Shown: positions 26,291-27,301 of the stretch, one piece after another | Position numbering within the stretch: the stretch's first letter is position 1 | How the letters are laid out: the number at the start of each line of letters is the position of its first letter | Source: Methanobrevibacter sp. | Lineage (GTDB): Archaea; Methanobacteriota; Methanobacteria; Methanobacteriales; Methanobacteriaceae | Assembly: GCA_009784145.1 (NCBI GenBank) | Contig: WRCI01000002.1 | Span: forward strand, 1 to 27,301 | Direction of reading: 5' to 3' | Length of the DNA stretch: 27,301 nucleotides | Made by a program: the position numbers and the translations under genes | Notes under the pieces: generated by a model | What the model was told of the DNA's origin: nothing | What the model saw: only the letters and a program-made list of their open reading frames with translations | Database searches by the model: none

Positions 26291-26788
26291 CTAATTTTGA
26301 TTAAATAAATTTAAATCTAATAATTTAGCTATATTTATACAATCTTCTTCTAAATCAGCATAACTCTTATTTTTTGTTCTGAGGGTAAATGATTCTACTA
26401 CTCGTGCCCCTCTGTTTTTAACTTTTTCTTCCATTCTTTTAATGGCAGATTGTCCTCCAGAATTACTCATAGTTGCAAATAAAACTATGTCTTTACCTTG
26501 TAAATCACATTTATCAATTAATGTTATTATTGCAGGTGAAGGATTTCCTGCCCAAGTAGGAGTTCCAAAATAAATTAAATTATAATCTTCTAAATCAATA
26601 GTTTCAGGGAAAATTCTTGTTTTATTTTCTCTAAAAGCATCAACCCCAGAAATGACATTTCCTAAAAAACCTTTTCGACTTTTTAAATCTTTTATTTCAA
26701 TTAAATCTGTAGATAAATTTTCAGAAAGAGTATTAGCTACTATTCGAGTACTTCCACTTCCTGAAAAGTATATTATTATTGTGTTCAT
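26291..26788 (-). CDS. Flavodoxin family protein
   Basis: A 165-aa FMN-binding electron-transfer protein or FMN oxidoreductase. The phosphate loop SGSGSTRIVA is at 9-18, directly after the first beta strand IIIYF. The FMN loop TPTWAGNPSPA is at 76-86 and the 90s-type loop ATMSNSGGQ near 105-113. There is no C-terminal addition. It may belong to the flavodoxin-like group that substitutes for ferredoxin or acts with other redox enzymes; the substrate cannot be told. It lies 100 bases upstream of SecF on the same strand and could share its transcript. No strong ribosome binding site is seen before the ATG. Confidence 0.93.
   Translation of the reverse strand: MNTIIIYFSGSGSTRIVANTLSENLSTDLIEIKDLKSRKGFLGNVISGVDAFRENKTRIFPETIDLEDYNLIYFGTPTWAGNPSPAIITLIDKCDLQGKDIVLFATMSNSGGQSAIKRMEEKVKNRGARVVESFTLRTKNKSYADLEEDCINIAKLLDLNLFNQN

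Positions 26789-27301
<513 letters not shown>

Overview
The window is a strongly A+T-rich archaeal chromosome segment. The gene content (RNA polymerase subunits D, N and K, eukaryote-like ribosomal proteins L34e, L14e and L18e, archaeal Sec proteins, mevalonate kinase, isopentenyl phosphate kinase and a short-chain prenyl synthase) and the gene order match Methanobacteriales. GGTGA-type ribosome binding sites, several TTG starts and long A/T spacers suggest Methanobrevibacter or a close relative; I cannot name a species.

Layout. (1) 1-6079: a 30-codon tail of an unknown gene, then secY, adenylate kinase, a DUF106/EMC3-type membrane protein, L34e, cytidylate kinase, L14e and Cbf5. (2) 6080-8228: an accessory-looking gap with one secreted basic protein, a 107-bp element with perfect 15-bp terminal inverted repeats, several hairpins and tRNA-Ser(GGA). 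(3) 8229-12900: S13, S4, S11, RpoD, L18e, L13, S9, RpoN and RpoK. (4) 13478-23640: enolase, a 2x[4Fe-4S] ferredoxin, S2, a MEMO-family protein, then mevalonate kinase, isopentenyl phosphate kinase, type 2 IPP isomerase, RNase J, polyprenyl synthase and a 108-aa unknown. (5) 24090-26788, minus strand: flavodoxin, SecF and SecD. (6) The right edge cuts the start of an archaeal NMN adenylyltransferase (NadM).

Function. Translation and transcription components (ribosomal proteins, RNAP subunits, Cbf5, tRNA-Ser) sit with the translocon (SecY, DUF106, SecDF) and with most of the late archaeal mevalonate route to the C15/C20 diphosphates used for membrane lipids.

The gene complement is ordinary. 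The unusual material lies between genes. Almost every long spacer carries its own short tandem or direct repeat with a different period (19, 20, 22, 24, 25, 30, 36, 45, 50, 59 bp). Hairpins lie upstream of L34e, S13 and enolase. The Cbf5-tRNA gap holds a non-autonomous mobile-element candidate. I found no CRISPR array, rRNA, prophage or convincing new multi-gene system.
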